DNA of 21,402 nt from Eggerthellaceae bacterium (GCA_900754495.1 CAAEDC010000056.1:1-21402), one strand, 5' to 3'; shown: positions 6,939 to 14,345, counted from the stretch's first letter. Notes: generated by a model not told the origin, from the sequence alone. Program-made: numbers and translations.

Positions 6939-8405
6939 ATGAACCGCATCGAAGCGAACATCCCCGAAACGGACCGTCCGCCGGCGCCCGCCGCGCGGGA
7001 CGCCGTCCCGTCCCCGGAATCGCCCGACGCGGGACGGGACGGCGACGCGCGAATCCGCGAGGAAGACGACGCGAGCGGCGCGATCGAAGCTGCGGACGGG
7101 GCGCCCGGCATTCCCTCGCACGAGACCGCCGTCACCGAGGACGAGGCAGCCGCCCCGGCCGATCCTGAGCGGCCGCTCGTCATCATCGTGCACGCCTCGG
7201 TCGGATCGGGTCATCGCAGCGCCGCCAACGCGATCGCGCAGGCCTTCCGCATGCTCGCCGAGAGCGACGATGCGGAGATCCCCTCCGATCTCGACGTCGA
7301 GGTGCTCGACATCCTGGATTGGGGCCGCATCAAGTTCGACGGGGACAAGACCGCCTCGCTGTTCACCGGCTTCACGCGGCCGATCTACGACCTCACGTGG
7401 CGCTACACGTTCACAGGCCGGCTTCTGTGGGGCGGCGGCACGGTGTGGTCGCGCATCATGTTCCCCGCCTTCACCGAGCATGTGCGCAAACGGCCTCCGC
7501 TCGCCGTCGTCTGCACGCACATCACCGCCGCGAACGTCGCCGTCGGCGCGCGCATGCTGTCCGGGGTGAGCTTCCCCATCATCAGCGTGCCGACCGACTA
7601 CGAGACCGAAGGGCTGTGGCCGCACCTTTACACGGACCTCTTCTGCGTCGCAAGCGAGTCGATGGCCGAGACGCTCCGTCCGCGCAAAGTGCCCGAGGAG
7701 CGCATCCTCATCACCGGCATCCCCACGCGCAACGATTTCCGCGAAACGTACGATAAGCGGCAGGTGCGCGACGAGCTGGGGCTTCCCCAGGACAAGCAGG
7801 TCGTGCTCGCCCTCGCCGGCGCGTACCTGCCCCGCCCCTACGTGCGGTTCAGGGACACGCTGGACACGATCCTGCCCTACCTGCATTCGTTCGAGAACCT
7901 TCATCTGGCGATCGTCGCCGGAAACGACGAGGACTACGCGCGCCACCTGCGCTCCGAATGCGCCGAGCTGGGTCTGGGGAACGTGACCGTGTTCGACTAC
8001 GTGGAGCGGATGGCGGCGCTGATGGCAGCAAGCGATCTGGTCATCTGCAAATCAGGGGGCCTCACCGTGACGGAATGCCTCTGCGCGCGGGTGCCGATGA
8101 TCCTTCTGGGCAAGGCGTACGGCCAGGAGAACATCAACGTCCGCACGCTCACGGCCAACGGCGCCGCCATGCACGCCACCACCGCGCGCGAGCTGCTCGA
8201 CACGCTGCGCCACGTTTCGCGCAACCCCCAGAGCACCGACGCGATGCTCATCAACGGCAGCTTCCTCAGGCGTCCCGACGCCGCCCGCGACATCGCGCAT
8301 GCGGCCATGCACCTGGCGGGCAAGCCGCCCGAGAGCGACGACCCCATCCGCCGCAAGCATTTCCTCCATTTCTACTGGGGACGCAAACCGGCGCACATCC
8401 GCTGA
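6939..8405 (+). CDS. MurG/MGDG-synthase-type glycosyltransferase
   Basis: The enzyme is a GT-B glycosyltransferase of the monogalactosyldiacylglycerol synthase/UgtP group, which moves a sugar from a UDP-sugar to diacylglycerol or a similar lipid at the inner membrane face. From the chosen start it has 488 residues. Residues 1-78 are an acidic Pro/Ala/Asp-rich tail with no fold visible. The domain starts with LVIIVHASVGSGHRSAANAI (80-99). The family run CTHITAANVAVGARM follows, then FPIISVPTDYETEGLWPH, and the donor-site motif CKSGGLTVTECLCARVPMI with GQEN. The frame is open to 6846, but that start lies in the tRNA terminator. ATG 6912 has no ribosome site, while ATG 6939 follows GGAG by three bases, so the start stays uncertain. 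Substrate not assignable. Confidence 0.88.
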   Translation: MNRIEANIPETDRPPAPAARDAVPSPESPDAGRDGDARIREEDDASGAIEAADGAPGIPSHETAVTEDEAAAPADPERPLVIIVHASVGSGHRSAANAIAQAFRMLAESDDAEIPSDLDVEVLDILDWGRIKFDGDKTASLFTGFTRPIYDLTWRYTFTGRLLWGGGTVWSRIMFPAFTEHVRKRPPLAVVCTHITAANVAVGARMLSGVSFPIISVPTDYETEGLWPHLYTDLFCVASESMAETLRPRKVPEERILITGIPTRNDFRETYDKRQVRDELGLPQDKQVVLALAGAYLPRPYVRFRDTLDTILPYLHSFENLHLAIVAGNDEDYARHLRSECAELGLGNVTVFDYVERMAALMAASDLVICKSGGLTVTECLCARVPMILLGKAYGQENINVRTLTANGAAMHATTARELLDTLRHVSRNPQSTDAMLINGSFLRRPDAARDIAHAAMHLAGKPPESDDPIRRKHFLHFYWGRKPAHIR

Positions 8406-8475
8406 CGTCCCGAACGGGCACCCAAGACGGAAGACCCCGCGGCACGCGCGCCGTCAGCGCCGCCTCGCCGCATAC

Positions 8476-8491
8476 GCCGCCGGAAGGCGGC
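8476..8491. repeat. Small hairpin upstream of the helicase gene
   Basis: A perfect GCCGCC-GGAA-GGCGGC stem-loop lies in the 138-base spacer between the glycosyltransferase and helicase genes. No T-run follows, so the two genes could be read together. The rest of this spacer shows nothing I recognise apart from the helicase ribosome site AAAGGA at 8529-8534. Confidence 0.45.
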
Positions 8492-8543
8492 CGAGCGCGG
8501 CCACTGCGCATGAAGTGGCATGCAGATCGAAAGGATCCTGTAG

Positions 8544-10076
8544 ATGACCTCATTCGATACGCTCGGATTGTCCGAGCGCGCCCTGGAAGCCGTCGGGCTT
8601 CTGGGATACGCCGAGCCGACGCCCGTTCAGGAGCAGGCGATTCCGCTCGCGCTGGGCGGCCGCGACCTGATCGCAGCGGCGAAGACGGGAACCGGCAAAA
8701 CCGCCGCGTTCTCGCTCCCCCTGCTCGACCGCATCGGATACGCCAAGGGCGGACAGGGGCCGCTCATCCTCATCATCACGCCGACGCGCGAGCTCGCGCA
8801 GCAGATCGGCGAGGTCTGCGGGCGCATCGCCGAGGCGAGCCACCACCGCATCCTCACCGTCGTGGGAGGGCTCTCCTACACGCCCCAGATCAACCGTCTC
8901 AAGCGCGGCACCGACGTGCTCATCGCCACGCCCGGCCGCCTCATCGACCTCATGGACCAGGACGCCGTGCGCCTGGGCGACGTGCAGGCACTCGTGCTCG
9001 ACGAAGCGGACCGCATGCTCGACATGGGGTTTTGGCCCTCGGTCAAGCGCATCGTGGCGGCGACGCCCGCCACGCGCCAGACGCTGCTGTTCTCCGCCAC
9101 CATCGATGACGCGGTGAACAAGCACGCCAAGACGCTCATGCGCGATCCCGCCCGCGTCGAGGTCGCCCACCGCGGCGATGTGGCCGACACGATCGAGCAG
9201 TACCTCATCCGCACCCCCAAGCTCGCCCGCCCGGAGCTCCTGCGCGCGCTTCTGGAGGAGAAGGGCTCGCGGCGCGTCATCATCTTCACACGCACGCGAC
9301 GCGGCGCGGACACGGTCTGCCGCCGCCTCAAGAAGGCCGGCTACACCGCCGAGCCGATCCACGCGAACCGGACGCAGAACGCGCGCAAGCGCACGCTCGA
9401 GCGCTTCTCGGACGGGGAGATCGACATCGTCGTGGCGACCGATGTTCTCGCGCGCGGAATCGATGTCGACCAGGTCGCCTACGTCGTCAACTACGACCTG
9501 CCCACGCCGCCGGAAAGCTACGTCCACCGCATCGGGCGCACCGGACGCGCAGGCGAGGCGGGCTTCGCCGTGTCGTTCGTCACGCCGGAGACCGAAGAGG
9601 AGCTCGCCGCCATCGAGAAGCTCGTCAAGCAGAAGATCCCCCTGTTGGAGCTTGAGGGATTCGATCGGGAGGATGCCGAGCGCACCGCCGCGCAGAAGCA
9701 GGCGAAATGGGAGGCGAAGGAGGATCCCGACATCCTCCAGGCCAAGAAGGAGCTCGCCGCCCGCGCGCGCAAGAAGCGCAAGCAGGCCGCGCACTCCGAG
9801 GAGGGCGCGCCGGTCAAGCGCAAGGGCGCCAAGCCCGCCGGCGCCGGAAAGCGCGCCGCCGGAAAACCGGGCGCCGCATCCACGCCCGCGTCCGGCAAAA
9901 CGCGCGGCAAGGCGGCGACGGCGCCCACCGCGCACGGCAAACCCGCTTCCAAGAAAGCCGCTAAGTCCACCGCCAAGCGCCCCTCCGCCGGCGCCGCGCC
10001 CGCGCGCAAGGGAGACTTCCGTCCCGGCCGCGCGCACCGCGCCGACGTGGCGCGCCGCCGCTCCTCAAGAGCGTAA
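8544..10076 (+). CDS. DEAD-box ATP-dependent RNA helicase, RhlE-like
   Basis: The protein has 510 residues. All core motifs are present: the Q motif PTPVQEQAIP (25-34), Walker A AAKTGTGKT (44-52), PTREL (80-84), TPGR (129-132), DEAD (153-156), SAT (184-186), and in the second RecA domain IIFTRTR, ATDVLARGIDV and HRIGRTGRAGE. These enzymes open short RNA duplexes using ATP in ribosome assembly and mRNA turnover. After about residue 385 comes a 125-residue basic tail rich in Lys, Ala, Pro and Gly, probably disordered and RNA-binding. The core resembles RhlE more than CshA or DbpA. The ATG at 8544 follows AAAGGA by nine bases. A strong hairpin without a T-run lies just after the stop. Confidence 0.95.
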   Translation: MTSFDTLGLSERALEAVGLLGYAEPTPVQEQAIPLALGGRDLIAAAKTGTGKTAAFSLPLLDRIGYAKGGQGPLILIITPTRELAQQIGEVCGRIAEASHHRILTVVGGLSYTPQINRLKRGTDVLIATPGRLIDLMDQDAVRLGDVQALVLDEADRMLDMGFWPSVKRIVAATPATRQTLLFSATIDDAVNKHAKTLMRDPARVEVAHRGDVADTIEQYLIRTPKLARPELLRALLEEKGSRRVIIFTRTRRGADTVCRRLKKAGYTAEPIHANRTQNARKRTLERFSDGEIDIVVATDVLARGIDVDQVAYVVNYDLPTPPESYVHRIGRTGRAGEAGFAVSFVTPETEEELAAIEKLVKQKIPLLELEGFDREDAERTAAQKQAKWEAKEDPDILQAKKELAARARKKRKQAAHSEEGAPVKRKGAKPAGAGKRAAGKPGAASTPASGKTRGKAATAPTAHGKPASKKAAKSTAKRPSAGAAPARKGDFRPGRAHRADVARRRSSRA

Positions 10077-10084
10077 CCTGCAAC

Positions 10085-10112
10085 GGGGCCTTGTCCTGCG
10101 GGACAAGGCCCC
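10085..10112 (+). terminator. Strong hairpin after helicase gene, no T-run
   Basis: A perfect 12-bp stem (GGGGCCTTGTCC 10085-10096, GGACAAGGCCCC 10101-10112) with loop TGCG starts eight bases after the stop. TCGG follows instead of a T-run. It may be a 3' stability element or part of a Rho-dependent terminator, since the next 230 bases are strongly C-rich and G-poor. Confidence 0.6.
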
Positions 10113-10446
10113 TCGGATGCCTCCCCCGCTCCCGCCCGCTGCCAGCCTGTCGCCTGAACGACTCCCCCTATCTCCGCTTGCCGCCATCCTGCTGCCAGGA
10201 TGCACTACCTCCGATCTCGTCCGCTGCCATGCTGCTTCTCGGACGCCCTTCCCCTCGACCTCGTCCGGAATCTCCTGTCCCCGCACGCGCTCCATCGCTC
10301 GCACGCCGCTGCCCTGTCTCTCGCTCATGCCTCCTGCTCCTCATTGGCTGCCTTATGCCGCCGTTTCATCCCGTTTGGCGAAACCGCGGCGAGATGGCGC
10401 ATGCCTAACGGTAAGGTGGGCGATGCTTAACGAACAGGAGGTTCAG
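10113..10446 (+). other. C-rich, G-poor gene-free spacer, possible Rho entry site
   Basis: No believable gene lies here. Counting 10141-10320 by hand gives about 84 C and 37 G in 180 bases on the plus strand. Such a C-over-G stretch is typical of Rho loading sites. It follows the helicase hairpin that lacks a T-run. CGCTGCC recurs irregularly, and a small CATCCTG/CAGGATG hairpin lies at 10185-10202. No clear promoter for the next gene was found. Confidence 0.4.
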
Positions 10447-10827
10447 ATGAGGATCGCCGTAGCCAGCGATGGATTGGAAGTAGCGCCGTATTTCGCCAGC
10501 ACCACCAGCTTCATGTGCTACACCGTCACGCGCGGGATCATCACCGAATGCCAGAACATGCCCAACCCCGCGCTGCCGCTCGAGCAGCTCGTCGATCTGT
10601 TCCTCGAGCTGGGCATCGACGTTCTGATCGTCGGACGCATCGAGTACAACATCGCCAACCGCCTGTGCCGCGCGGGCATCGAGGTCGTCGCCGGAGCCAA
10701 CGGCAACGCCGCCGACGTCGCCCGCGGCTACCTGACCAAAACGCTCACCGGCGTCGAGGAGGTCTGCCACATCGCCGACCCCACCTTCACGATCGGCACC
10801 CCCCACGAGGAGAATGCCCTCGCGTAG
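10447..10827 (+). CDS. NifX/NifB-C-terminal-like domain protein (FeMo-cofactor family)
   Basis: This is a single-domain protein of 126 residues of the dinitrogenase iron-molybdenum cofactor family. The signature is MRIAVASDGLEVAPYFASTT at the start, then GIDVLIVGRIEYNIANRLCRAGIEVVAGANGNAADVARGYL, matching the family's GIDVVI.GGIG and GIEV..GA.G..A blocks. Family members bind metal clusters or cofactor intermediates. Stand-alone copies are common in anaerobes without nitrogenase, where the role is unclear. No nif or molybdopterin gene is in this window. The start is firm: a perfect AGGAGG ends five bases before the ATG. The frame runs far upstream through the helicase, but only as an antiphase shadow. 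A weak GC hairpin follows the stop. Confidence 0.88.
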   Translation: MRIAVASDGLEVAPYFASTTSFMCYTVTRGIITECQNMPNPALPLEQLVDLFLELGIDVLIVGRIEYNIANRLCRAGIEVVAGANGNAADVARGYLTKTLTGVEEVCHIADPTFTIGTPHEENALA

Positions 10828-10983
10828 CGCCCAGGGGCGCGATCCCCTTTCCAGCCGCCAGCGCTTCTCGCAAGGAACAAGCTCACATAGCGTGCCATCG
10901 GCGCGATCCTCCCTCCGCCGTCACACCCCGAACCGCATCCCTTACCCTGTTGAATCCTGATAGCGTCAGTCGTTCGCGCACGC

Positions 10984-11055
10984 GTTCGTCCTAAATCGAC
11001 CCTTTGCGTCAAATCGCCGTCCTCCGTATGCCCGGATGCTCGATTTAGGACGAAC
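10984..11055. repeat. Structured inverted-repeat element, copy 1
   Basis: A perfect 16-bp inverted repeat (10984-10999 with 11040-11055, arm GTTCGTCCTAAATCGA) surrounds a 40-base spacer. TGCGTCAA occurs in the spacer at 11005-11012. The same layout recurs 167 bases downstream with different but still complementary arm bases. No T-run follows on either strand. Confidence 0.8.
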
Positions 11056-11149
11056 CGTCCAAAACCTTGAATCCCAAAGACGAGACAGCAACGCTCTGAC
11101 CTCGTATTATGCATCCCGCCAAGCGCACGTCGCTCTTGATGCTGAAATG

Positions 11150-11223
11150 CATTCGCGCTAAATCACACATCTGCGTCAACAGCATCGCCGATCAAGGCGC
11201 AATCCCCCGATTTAGCGCGAATG
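11150..11223. repeat. Structured inverted-repeat element, copy 2
   Basis: A perfect 15-bp inverted repeat (11150-11164 with 11209-11223, arm CATTCGCGCTAAATC) surrounds a 44-base spacer. TAAATC and GATTTA are 44 bases apart, exactly as in copy 1, and TGCGTCAA sits at the same offset (11172-11179). The arm bases that differ from copy 1 are compensated on the other arm. Confidence 0.8.
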
Positions 11224-11246
11224 AAGGTGGTGCAAACTCCTAAACG

Positions 11247-11451
11247 CAAAGTCTCGAACGCATCCCTCCGGGCGTAAGGTCTTCAACTCAAATCTCGAGC
11301 AGAACCCTCTAGGCGTAAGGCCTACAACTCATGGGGCGAGCGCAACCCTTTGGACCCAAGATCTTCACCGCAAGGTCCCGAGCACAAGCTTCGAAGCAAA
11401 GTCTCGTTCGCCAGCCACCGAGCGTAAGGCCACGCGCGCAAGTCTCCGGCG
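11247..11451. repeat. Degenerate ~41-bp tandem array
   Basis: About five units start near 11247, 11289, 11330, 11371 and 11411 (lengths 42, 41, 41, 40 and 41). Most begin CAA or CCA and carry a TCTCGA/CCCGAGC block near position 6-12. Halves recur as GCAAAGTCTCG and GCGTAAGGYCT. GC is about 53 percent over 11281-11340, lower than the genes around it. No stable gene runs across it. The rest of 10828-11246 outside the two inverted-repeat elements shows only a weak hairpin near 10830. Confidence 0.65.
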
Positions 11452-11480
11452 CAATACCTCAAATAGAAGACTATGAACGC

Positions 11481-11512
11481 AAAAGCCCCGCGTTCTGAAT
11501 GAACTGCGGGGC
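11481..11512 (-). terminator. Terminator of infC-rpmI-rplT
   Basis: On the minus strand GCCCCGC (11506-11512) pairs with GCGGGGC (11485-11491). The inner GTTC/GAAC stem extends it, and TTTT (11481-11484) follows. It starts 36 bases past the rplT stop. Confidence 0.88.
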
Positions 11513-11548
11513 CTTCCCATGCGAAGTATGTCGCGGGCGCCTTGGAGC

Positions 11549-11902
11549 TTACAGGGCCTTCTTGGCGAGCTCGGCGACAGCGGCGAACGCGGCGGTGTCG
11601 TTCACGGCCATGTCGGCGAGAACCTTGCGATCCAGCTCGACACCGGCCTTCTTCAGGCCGTTCATGAACATGGAGTAGGACAGGCCGTTGATGCGGGCCG
11701 CGGCGTTGATGCGCGTGATCCACAGACGGCGGATCTCGCGCTTCTTGTTGCGGCGATCACGGTACTGGTACTGCAGCGAATGACGGACCTGCTCCTTGGC
11801 CGCCTTGTAGCTGCGGGACTTCGCGCCATAGTAGCCCTTGGCGCGGGACATAACGGTGCGGCGCTTCTTGTGCGCGTTCAGTGCACGCTTAACACGAGCC
11901 AT
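11549..11902 (-). CDS. rplT: 50S ribosomal protein L20
   Basis: This is a 117-residue basic protein, standard for L20, which binds 23S rRNA early in large-subunit assembly. The start [20 protein letters not shown] and the core [42 protein letters not shown] and [21 protein letters not shown] are typical. AAGGAG lies nine bases before the ATG. It is the last gene of infC-rpmI-rplT, 21 bases after rpmI, and is followed by a clear terminator. In other bacteria L20 also represses its own operon by binding the leader; the leader here carries a matching terminator hairpin. Confidence 0.98.
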   Translation of the reverse strand: MARVKRALNAHKKRRTVMSRAKGYYGAKSRSYKAAKEQVRHSLQYQYRDRRNKKREIRRLWITRINAAARINGLSYSMFMNGLKKAGVELDRKVLADMAVNDTAAFAAVAELAKKAL

Positions 11903-11923
11903 TCTCTATCACTCCTTATTCGA

Positions 11924-12121
11924 TTAACGCAGGCCGAGAGCGCGAGCGACGTTCTTCTCGTCGCCGGCGGCAAGACCGGTCTCGTGGCGGAAATTACGCT
12001 TGCGCTTGGCGCTCTTCTTGGTGAGGATGTGGCTCTTGTAAGCCTTGCCGCGCATGATCTTGCCGGAACCAGTCACGCGGAAGCGCTTCTTGGAACCGCT
12101 GTGGGTCTTCATCTTAGGCAT
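11924..12121 (-). CDS. rpmI: 50S ribosomal protein L35
   Basis: A protein of 65 residues, the usual L35 length, opening [22 protein letters not shown] and rich in Lys and Arg ([13 protein letters not shown]). It is a small structural protein of the 50S subunit. The ATG overlaps the end of infC by eight bases in another frame, which suggests coupled translation. AAGGA lies five bases before the start, inside the infC coding region. No anomalies. Confidence 0.97.
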   Translation of the reverse strand: MPKMKTHSGSKKRFRVTGSGKIMRGKAYKSHILTKKSAKRKRNFRHETGLAAGDEKNVARALGLR

Positions 12122-12707
12122 TGCTGTCCTTCCCTTCTTCTTCCTTCTTGCTGTCGTTCTTCTTCTTTTTCTTCGCCGCCATCGCGGAGGGCAACGGGGC
12201 GATGAGCATGTGCATGTTGCGGCCTTCCATCTTGGGCTGGCTTTCGATGACTGCCACGTCCTTCAGGTCGTCGGCCAGACGCTCCAGGATGGTCAGGCCC
12301 TGCTCGGGATGCGCCATCTCGCGACCGCGGAACATGATGGTGATCTTCACCTTGTTGCCCGCGTCCAAGAAGCGCAGCACGTGCTTCTTCTTGGTGGTGT
12401 AGTCGCCCACGTCGATTTTCGGACGGAACTTCATTTCCTTCGTCTCGATCTTCGACTGGTTCTTGCGTGCCTGCTTGGCCTTGATGGCCTGGTCGTACTT
12501 GAACTTGCCGTAGTCCATGATGCGGCACACCGGAGGCGTGGCGTTGGGAGCGATCTCGACGAGATCGAGCCCTTCGTCATCCGCGATGCGCTGGGCTTGC
12601 GACGTCGGGTAGATGCCCAACTGCTCGCCGTCGAAGTTGATCAAGCGGCACTCGCGCACCGTGATCTGGTCGTTGAGCCGAGGCTCCTGAGCAGCTATTG
12701 CGCTCAC
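12114..12707 (-). CDS. infC: Translation initiation factor IF-3
   Basis: IF-3 binds the 30S subunit, checks start-codon pairing and keeps subunits apart. The N-terminal domain has [22 protein letters not shown] and [27 protein letters not shown]; the C-terminal domain has [41 protein letters not shown]. The lysine/glutamate tail [19 protein letters not shown] is longer than in many homologues. With the GTG at 12707 it has 197 residues. That GTG has a poorly spaced ribosome site; an ATA three codons in (12696-12698) sits five bases after AAGGTGA and may be the true, non-standard start. It is first in the operon. Confidence 0.97.
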   Translation of the reverse strand: MSAIAAQEPRLNDQITVRECRLINFDGEQLGIYPTSQAQRIADDEGLDLVEIAPNATPPVCRIMDYGKFKYDQAIKAKQARKNQSKIETKEMKFRPKIDVGDYTTKKKHVLRFLDAGNKVKITIMFRGREMAHPEQGLTILERLADDLKDVAVIESQPKMEGRNMHMLIAPLPSAMAAKKKKKNDSKKEEEGKDSNA

Positions 12708-12720
12708 CTTCCTTTCCCCC

Positions 12721-12794
12721 GCGGCTTGCCGCCGCGAACAAAAAACCCGCAGCCTCGGCCGCGGGTTCTCAAAAACAGGTTGTCGCCAAGCGAC
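12721..12794 (-). promoter_or_regulatory. infC leader with attenuator-type terminator
   Basis: Within the predicted ~160-base leader, the minus strand holds three structures in order. The first is a GTCGC/GCGAC hairpin (12782-12794). The second is an intrinsic terminator: ACCCGC (12761-12766) pairs with GCGGGT (12745-12750), with a run of six T then GTT. The third is a GCGGC/GCCGC hairpin (12721-12735) directly before the ribosome site. A terminator between promoter and first gene is the layout of L20-controlled attenuation in Bacillus; that L20 acts here is inferred. Confidence 0.7.
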
Positions 12795-12866
12795 TTCGTA
12801 TTCGAGCGACCCATCAGCAGCCGAAGCGCCGAACCAGGTGGGAGGCGGAACGCCCCCGCTTGTTTA

Positions 12867-12904
12867 CAGCCCGAACACTATATCACAGTTCGGCTGGCGT
12901 GCAA
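12867..12904 (-). promoter_or_regulatory. infC operon promoter with overlapping inverted repeat
   Basis: On the minus strand TTGCAC (12899-12904), a 16-base spacer and TATAGT (12877-12882) form a good sigma-70 promoter, with the start expected near 12870. An inverted repeat straddles the -10 box: CAGCCcGAAC (12867-12876) against GTTCGGCTG (12888-12896), nine of ten bases pairing. It could be an operator. Confidence 0.65.
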
Positions 12905-13127
12905 GAGATTTCCACATACTCGCACCCGGTCGAGCGGGACGGCGGAGACTCGCGCCCAAACAGGTCCTCCGCCCGCACAGATGCCCCGCCTGCTGGAATG
13001 AGAAAAGCACCCGACAACCGCCCGTTGGGGCGAGGGACGCACGACGACCGCTGGGCTGCGGGCCGCGCGAACGCCGCGCGCGAACCCCCGCGCGCTCAGC
13101 CCGACCTACTTTGCCATCGTCGCGCTC
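12905..13127. other. Gene-free spacer between infC promoter and the upstream membrane-protein gene
   Basis: No gene is supported. On the minus strand, downstream of the 13128 gene, GC-rich complementary segments (GGGCTG 13053-13058 with CAGCCC 13097-13102, plus GCGCGC blocks inside) can form a hairpin without a T-run, a weak terminator candidate. Confidence 0.35.
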
Positions 13128-14345
13128 TTAAGCGTTCACGTACACGTAGATGAGACGGATCGTGTTCGCCAGGTTGTCGGAGGCGTTGGCGGTGGTGTAG
13201 TCGTAGGACAGGGTCGATGACCAGGAGCGGACCGCGTCGCCGATCGTCGCCTCGCCCTCGAAGGTGCAGTTCTCGCGCACGAGCGTGGTGCCGGCGCTGT
13301 CGTAGGAGGAATACGCCGCCTTGTCCTCGGGAAGGACCGCCGCGCCCTCCTCCACCGGGATGCCGGCCTCCTGCAGCGTCTGCTCGACGACGTGCTCGTT
13401 GGAAACGGCGTCGGCGAAGCTCAGCGAGCCGAAGCCCAGCGAGGCGAGCGGAGCCGAGTAGCCCGCCTGGACGACCTTGCCCTCCCCGTCGAGGCCCAGG
13501 TAGACCGTCGGCGTGCCGGAGCGGGTGTCGGCCGGCTCCTCGGTGAGCGCCACGGTCAGGCTTGTCTTGATGGGATTGCCCTCCTCGTTCACCTCGCGCG
13601 TCGCGGTGACGGTGGCGCCGCGCCCCACGGAGGCGATGGCGTCGTCCTGGCTCGCGCCCAGGATGGCGGCGAGATTGGGGGCGGTGATGAGCTTCTCGGT
13701 GCCGGTGGAGGCGTCCTCGACGCCGTCCTTGAGGTCGTCGGCTGCCTGCTGCTGGTTGTTCGTCGCCATCTGCACGGCGGAGCGGGACTCGTTGACCACG
13801 AGCATGCCGATGCCCACGAGCGCCGCCACGAGCAGCACGATCAAAACGATGATGACGCCGATCAGGATGCGCCTCAAACGACGCGATTTGTGCAGGTAGA
13901 CCGGGATCGCGTCCTCTTTGCCATGGCGCCCCTCGACGACCTCGCGCTCGAGGTCGCGCTCGACCGAGTCGTCGGAGGCGAGGATCGGCGGCAGGTTGGG
14001 CGGCTCGAGGCTCTCGAGCGCGTCGGGATAGGAGTCCTCGTTGTCGCCGCGGTAGCTGAACCCGCCGGCATGGGCGCCCTCCCCCACGGGCGCGAACGCC
14101 TCAGTGAGCCCGATCGGGTCGTCGCCGTCCGCGCGATCCCCCTTGCGGGAATCCGCATCCACCGGGGCGAACGCCTCGGTCAATCCGATGCGCTCGTCGC
14201 CGTCGTCGTCGGCGGCAACGACAGGCCCCCGGTCGAGTCCGGCGGCATCGTCTTCCAGCGGACGATTGGAGTCGAAGAGGGCGTCTTCGCGATCCCTGGG
14301 ATCCGACGCGTCACCGGTCGGTCGTTTCGCAGCATGTTTGGGCAT
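13128..14345 (-). CDS. Unrecognised acidic bitopic membrane protein
   Basis: I do not recognise this 405-residue protein. Residues 1-150 are acidic and probably disordered, with the segment IGLTEAFAPV occurring twice (53-62 and 78-87). After the basic patch HKSRRLRR, one membrane helix spans about 159-184. The last 220 residues lie outside and look folded: a Gln/Asn coil (MATNNQQQAADDLKDGV), then alternating strands such as GATVTATREVNEEGNPIKTSLTV and GTPTVYLGLDGEGKVVQAGY, and a single Cys near position 355. The start is firm: GGGAAGG lies seven bases before the ATG. It follows another acidic membrane-protein gene by 176 bases on the same strand, probably as an operon. The external part resembles small secreted-domain proteins of Actinomycetota only in general shape; function unknown. 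Confidence 0.75.
   Translation of the reverse strand: MPKHAAKRPTGDASDPRDREDALFDSNRPLEDDAAGLDRGPVVAADDDGDERIGLTEAFAPVDADSRKGDRADGDDPIGLTEAFAPVGEGAHAGGFSYRGDNEDSYPDALESLEPPNLPPILASDDSVERDLEREVVEGRHGKEDAIPVYLHKSRRLRRILIGVIIVLIVLLVAALVGIGMLVVNESRSAVQMATNNQQQAADDLKDGVEDASTGTEKLITAPNLAAILGASQDDAIASVGRGATVTATREVNEEGNPIKTSLTVALTEEPADTRSGTPTVYLGLDGEGKVVQAGYSAPLASLGFGSLSFADAVSNEHVVEQTLQEAGIPVEEGAAVLPEDKAAYSSYDSAGTTLVRENCTFEGEATIGDAVRSWSSTLSYDYTTANASDNLANTIRLIYVYVNA

Noticed and set aside
6755..7186. Minus-strand frame across tRNA-Arg ending with a peptide like CPRQDSNLRSSAPEADALSPG
   Set aside because: This is the well-known false peptide produced by translating the antisense of a tRNA gene.
9178..10827. 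One large gene joining the NifX-like protein to upstream sequence
   Set aside because: The first part is the helicase gene read in another frame; the AGGAGG before 10447 marks the true start.
10728..11114. Minus-strand frame of 128 codons
   Set aside because: It is antisense to the NifX-like gene and crosses structured element copy 1; no ribosome site or recognisable domain.
11247..11451. CRISPR array
   Set aside because: Units are degenerate along their whole length with no constant repeat and unique spacer pattern, and no cas genes are present.
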